This document shows, piece after piece, positions 60,100 through 64,000 of a DNA stretch of 64,000 nt. A model generated the notes under the pieces. That model was not told the origin of the DNA. It saw only the letters and a list, made by a program, of their open reading frames with translations, and did no database searches. The DNA is from Liriodendron chinense (taxonomy: Eukaryota > Streptophyta > Magnoliopsida > Magnoliales > Magnoliaceae), in NCBI GenBank assembly GCA_003013855.2, contig ML058460.1, positions 1,488,001 to 1,552,000 on the forward strand, given 5' to 3'. The translations under genes and the position numbers were made by a program. How positions within the stretch are numbered: position 1 is the stretch's first letter; every line of letters starts with the position of its first letter.

Positions 60100-61580
60100 T
60101 CATAGATTATATCAAGTATCAAATGATAAAACTAAATTTTTTGCCACCAAAAGGGCCCCAAGGATATCAAAGTGATTTTTATGACAGATTGGCAACCAAA
60201 GGTAGGCCCCACATAATGTACAACACAAACAGTTGTTGGGCAGCGGGGACGATCTCCTCTGGGAAGACAATTGGACAGGGATGGGTCCTCTTAAAAACTG
60301 GTGTATTTCCTCTCCTCCTCGTCTGAGAGACGCACCATTGAAAGCCATCATGGACCATGAAGGGTTATTGCCTGACCCTGATTTTATCCAGACTTTACCT
60401 AGAACAGTGATCACTCACATTATGGAGGAAGGAATTTGTACTTCCCAGGCTGCAGACAAAAACATCTGGCTGGCCATGATGTCTGGTGAATTTGAAGTGC
60501 GGTCCACTTCGAACTTGTTCAGGAGCGTAGCCCTGATTTGCCTATGGATCAGTTGGATTTGAAATGAGGCTGTTCCTACAAAAATCTCCTTCTTTATTAG
60601 GACAATCATCCATCGCACAGTCCCGGTGGACGTCAGGATCCAACTGGCTTCCAAGTGTGTCTGCTGCGAAAGTGCTTTGTCAGGTTGCCAGGCTGAGTCC
60701 ATTGACCACCTCTTCGCGGAAAGTCACTTAGCAAAGTAGGTTTGGCGGCATTTCAAAACTTTCTTCTTCGTCCCATCTTCTCCCCATCAAAGTGCTATTG
60801 CTTGTGCTCGATGTTGGCGGTTGATGGCTTCTTCCTTAGTCAAGGGGAGGCCGATGATTGGGTTTAGTCTGGGTTTCATTTTCTGGGAGTTGTGGTGTGT
60901 CAGAAACAAAACAAGGCTCAAAGGAAGCCCGATTAATGTTCAGACGATAATGATTAAGATTCTCGGATGGTTGTGAGTGGATCGTCGCCTTCTTGCTGCC
61001 CTGTCAAACCCACCAACCGGGAGGTTTGACAAGTTGTGGGATCATTTGGTTGGGGCGGTTGTGAAGTGGAAGAAATCAGAAACTAGTTGGTGTGCTCTTA
61101 ATGTGGACGGCTCGTCCCTACGAAATTCAGGGAAGTCCGGGGGTGGAGGCATCTGCCTTAATAGCGAGGGGGAGGTCATCTTCGCTTTCTCCGTAGGTTT
61201 TGGGAGATGTTTCAACAATTTGGCTGAGTTCAAGGCAATGGCCGAGGGGTTGAAAATGTGTATCGACCGTGGTATCTACAAGGTAGACATTTTAACTGAT
61301 TCCAAGCTGATGGTGGGCGCGCTCGCTAATCCCGCTCCTATTGGATGGTCGGCTTGGTACTAGCATGCTAAGATAATCAAGCCAATGGGAAAATTGGAGG
61401 CCGAAATTTCACACTCCCCGAGGGAAGCCAACTCAGTCGCAGACGGGCTGGCCCGTTGGGCAGCCTTTCGCAGGTCCGCTGAGTTTTTGCCTCAGCTGAT
61501 GGGTTACCACCCATGATCCGCGGCCTCCTCTTCCTTGACAAGGTGGGCTTGGGCTATGTTAGGATAAAATAGTTTGATAT
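60100..61580 (+). pseudogene. LINE-type zinc-binding RVT plus RNase H tail, copy C
   Basis: The order is SGDDLLWEDNWTG (about 60240), GEFEVRSTSNLFRS (about 60486), then the zf-RVT linker FIFWELWC near 60870, and an RNase H domain: ALNVDGSS, GKSGGGGICL, NLAEFKAMAEGL, VDILTDSKLMVG, EANSVADGLARWA. The four acidic RNase H residues (D, E, D, D) are all present, unlike copy A. Stops (for example after GWSAWY near 61363) and frameshifts break the protein, and the reverse transcriptase core and endonuclease are absent, so this is a 5'-truncated LINE. Confidence 0.8.
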
Positions 61581-61683
61581 GAAGATAGATCCTTAAATGG
61601 TAGGTGGGGTTCTAAGCTTTTTGTAGGGCCTACCCGCATGTATGTTGATCTTTCTTTTTGTTAATAAAAATTTTCTGTTCCTG

Positions 61684-61702
61684 TAAAAAAAAAAACAAAA
61701 AA
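61684..61702 (+). repeat. A-rich tail of the LINE, copy C
   Basis: Almost pure A with one C, at the end of the homology to LINE coding sequence. Copy A has a matching but T-interrupted tail near 32634-32657. The flank after it is shared by both copies. Confidence 0.6.
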
Positions 61703-63375
61703 AGCTCACTAGTTTTATCTCCTTCATATGGTTGGTGAAAACTTCACTTAAACAAATAGAAAATAGAATAGAGAGCAATGGATACCCAAGTACCATAGCT
61801 TCCACGGCACTTTGATCTGGGTCTTTCAAACAGTCGACAATCGATCTTAGATTTTGATTCCAAAATTACATTGAGAAGGCCGAGGCTCCTATAGTACTAT
61901 TTGACGCAGTCCAAAATTACCGTTATCTCGATCTACAACTGACTCGAAAATGATACCGTAGTATGTAATACGAATAACATTTTGCCATTGTGATCCCAAT
62001 AAATACCACCCTTCCTCCTGCCATGGGTTTCCTCTAGATGAGCCTGTGTGTTTAATTCTACCCATTGGTACACTGGCCGCTTCTATTTTACTGTTTCCAT
62101 GATATTCCTCTCTATTTTAACCCATCCATCCCAATTACATCTCAGGCTATATCTTCAAGGAAGTTGCATATAAATTTCTCTAGGATTCTTTTTGTTAATT
62201 CCATAATCTGCCTAATAATGTTGTTTGTCATGGGCTAAGGTGGCACATATATATCTATTGTCAAATTCTTTCAAGCATTTCTATTTTCCCATAGTTCCCA
62301 CACAATATGAGGCATGGGAGTATTGACTTGGGAGTTTGAGACAGGATGAAAAACTTGCAAGACTAAACCATAGTAGGAGTCTCTGATGAATGTGTTTCTC
62401 AAAAAATTCTACCAAAATAGTTCTATAGTAACCTCTGACAAATGACGTGGAGTACCTAATAGTTGGATAAGCCTGTTTTTTGAAGCATCCCGTATTAATC
62501 ATGGTGTGGCTTTTTGAATGTACGCGTTAGATAGAATACACACGGAAAATAGTGGGCCCCGTGAAGGTGTAATCGGGTGAATAAGTGAACAGGTGAATTG
62601 CCAAGGTGAATAACTTCTCCGCTGCATGTGATGACATGCATAGAAACCTGCCCCTCTTTGTTGATTGAAATGGTCTAAACACCTTTGTCTATTTTTTATT
62701 TTTTATTTCCTAAAATGGGAAAGAGTACTTACCTCTACCAATCATGACAAATAATAAAATGAGCTGCATCATACACATGTTCCTTGGATGTATGTGTGGC
62801 TGGAAACTAGATTGATGGATATTTACCCTTCCAATTGGATTGAATCTAATTCAACCTTTTTAGTAGACTCTAAGAAAGTGCAATATGTGAGGTCGAACAT
62901 AATTCATGGCTCCAGCAATTTGCTAATGTGATCTTAAAATATGAGGAATTTGTAAGGGGAATTTCTTCTAAATTCAGACACGACAAAACCATCCATCTTA
63001 CCAAATTGCCCTTGTCAGCATTGTGGGTCCACATGGATGCCAGTGGTTGCATGCTACCAAGATGATCACACAGACTAAAACTCTGGCCATTCCCATCATT
63101 AAGTGGGCCAATTGGGAATTTGAGGGTTTTGTGAGTGGTGTTTTTTTTCCTTCTTATGTCGTGACCTATTCGATGATTGGATTCAATCGAATTTTTGTTT
63201 ATATATATAAAACATGCTTGCCCCTATTATCTCACATTAATGAAAAAAAAAAACAGTATAATGATTACAAATTACTTTAACAGTGGACTGATGATATTTG
63301 CATCTGATCGGTGATTTCGGCGTTTGATTTGTAGACAATAAAACCATAATCATGTCATTTTTTATGTGGCCATTT

Positions 63376-64000
63376 TGATGGAGTTTTCCTCCTCAACTGT
63401 CAGAGGGGAGAAAGTGAAACTGGGAGTGGTCGGGCGCCCAGGCCATTTAGTGGCCGGGCGACCGAAATTCTCCAGAAATGGCAGCAATGCTGCTGGATGG
63501 TTTTGGCTTTAGTCGGGCGCCCGACGGTCAAAGTGACCGGGTGCCCGATGACTTGGCCGGGCGCCCGACCACGTTGGTCCGGGCGCTTGAAATTGGTTTG
63601 TTCCAATGGTTTTCTCGCTGGACTGTTTTGGGCCTGGCCGGGCGCCCGACGGTCTGGTGACCAGGCGCCCGACCCGGCGCGGACTGCTTAGACGCAGTTT
63701 CCTATTTTGGCTCTGATTCTTCCGTTTTTTGTACTTAAGAGTTCTAAAATGGGATTAGGGCATCCCATTGTGTTGTTTACACGTCCAAGGTGAGAAAGAG
63801 AGAAAAAGAGGAAGAGAGAAAGAGAAGAGAGAGAAAGAGGAAGCTTGTAGAAGGGAGAAGTTGCTTGAAGATGGATTCTTCTGCGCAATCGTCGTCTCAG
63901 CGCTTCTACGTCCTCGGGATCGGTGAGATCGCTCCTTTCCTTTGTTATTCTCTTGTTGTTTATCCATCCCAAGTGGGTGAAGAAGGTTTGATCCAAGCGG
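63376..64000 (+). mobile_element. Copia LTR cut by the window edge, related to the 27360 element
   Basis: It interrupts copy C at GGCCATTT and starts TGATGGAG. It carries at least five copies of the GGGCGCCCGAC palindrome. Its later part (GGGATTAGGGCATCCC, then ACACGTCCAAGGTGAGAAAGAG) follows the layout of the LTR at 27360-27983 read on the minus strand (GGATTAGGGTATGTG, ACATCCAAGGTGAAAAAGAG). The right end, primer site and target duplication lie outside the window. Confidence 0.65.

Larger units (their letters stand above)
59133..63375 (+). repeat. Uninterrupted sister copy (copy C) of the split host repeat
   Basis: Collinear with 2149-3656, 26785-27359 and 31894-34370 joined. It begins ACATCGCAGGGCCCACCATGATG and ends at GGCCATTT, where an LTR has inserted. 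It serves as the empty-site reference for the 23.1-kb and the 4.5-kb insertions in copy A. It includes a fold-back (59145-59600) about 350 bp upstream of the O-methyltransferase start. Confidence 0.8.

Noticed and set aside
63870..63918. ATG followed by a short frame and a GT donor-like site, possibly the first exon of a gene
   Set aside because: The position lies within sequence that continues the copia LTR layout seen at 27360; the downstream part is outside the window, so a gene cannot be supported.

Overview
This window is plant nuclear DNA from a large, repeat-rich genome. The evidence is split genes with GT-AG introns, Ty1/copia and other LTR elements primed by initiator-Met tRNA, CACTA and PIF/Harbinger DNA transposons, and long microsatellites. 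Many copies of a fold-back repeat with the core GTGGGGCCCACC(A/G)TGATGTATG suggest a magnoliid-type angiosperm. That taxonomic guess is inference only.

I see one apparently intact host gene: a four-exon class II (COMT-type) O-methyltransferase on the minus strand, 58783 to 56531, encoding 362 residues. A lone last exon of a second, more canonical COMT copy lies at 47819-47520 on the same strand and is broken by a Trp-to-stop change. Almost everything else is mobile DNA and its debris.

Layout. 1-1190 is the subterminal array of a CACTA-like element cut by the window edge. From 1510 comes a host repeat that carries a LINE-type zinc-binding/RNase H tail. It has been split into 2149-3656, 26785-27359 and 31894 onward, and an uninterrupted sister copy at 59133-63375 shows its original form. 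The first split (3657-26779, duplicated target CTTTA) is a nest: a solo LTR holds a large non-coding LTR element (4300-25490; LTR of about 4.4 kb, primer site and purine tract visible), whose 3' LTR holds a 10.9-kb CACTA element (14300-25216). The CACTA element carries a WRKY-like exon, a 46-bp mini CACTA with its own target duplication, and a G-poor minisatellite. The second split (27360-31888, duplicated target AGTGA) is a decayed Ty1/copia element on the minus strand.

From 32660 to 36247 and from 42420 to 46720 there are two copies of another shared segment, the second carrying a Harbinger-type insertion with a TAA target duplication. Between them lie a second copia remnant (36249-37880), a GAGCTTG-rich element with microsatellites, and a further Harbinger-like element (39125-41023). 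The stretch 48790-55600 is dominated by fold-back elements with arms of about 100-150 bp. The window ends inside a copia LTR (from 63376) related to the one at 27360.

The O-methyltransferase is the only stretch likely to act for the host. The mobile-element genes seen here all carry stops, frameshifts or deletions, many of them Trp codons turned into stops by G-to-A changes.
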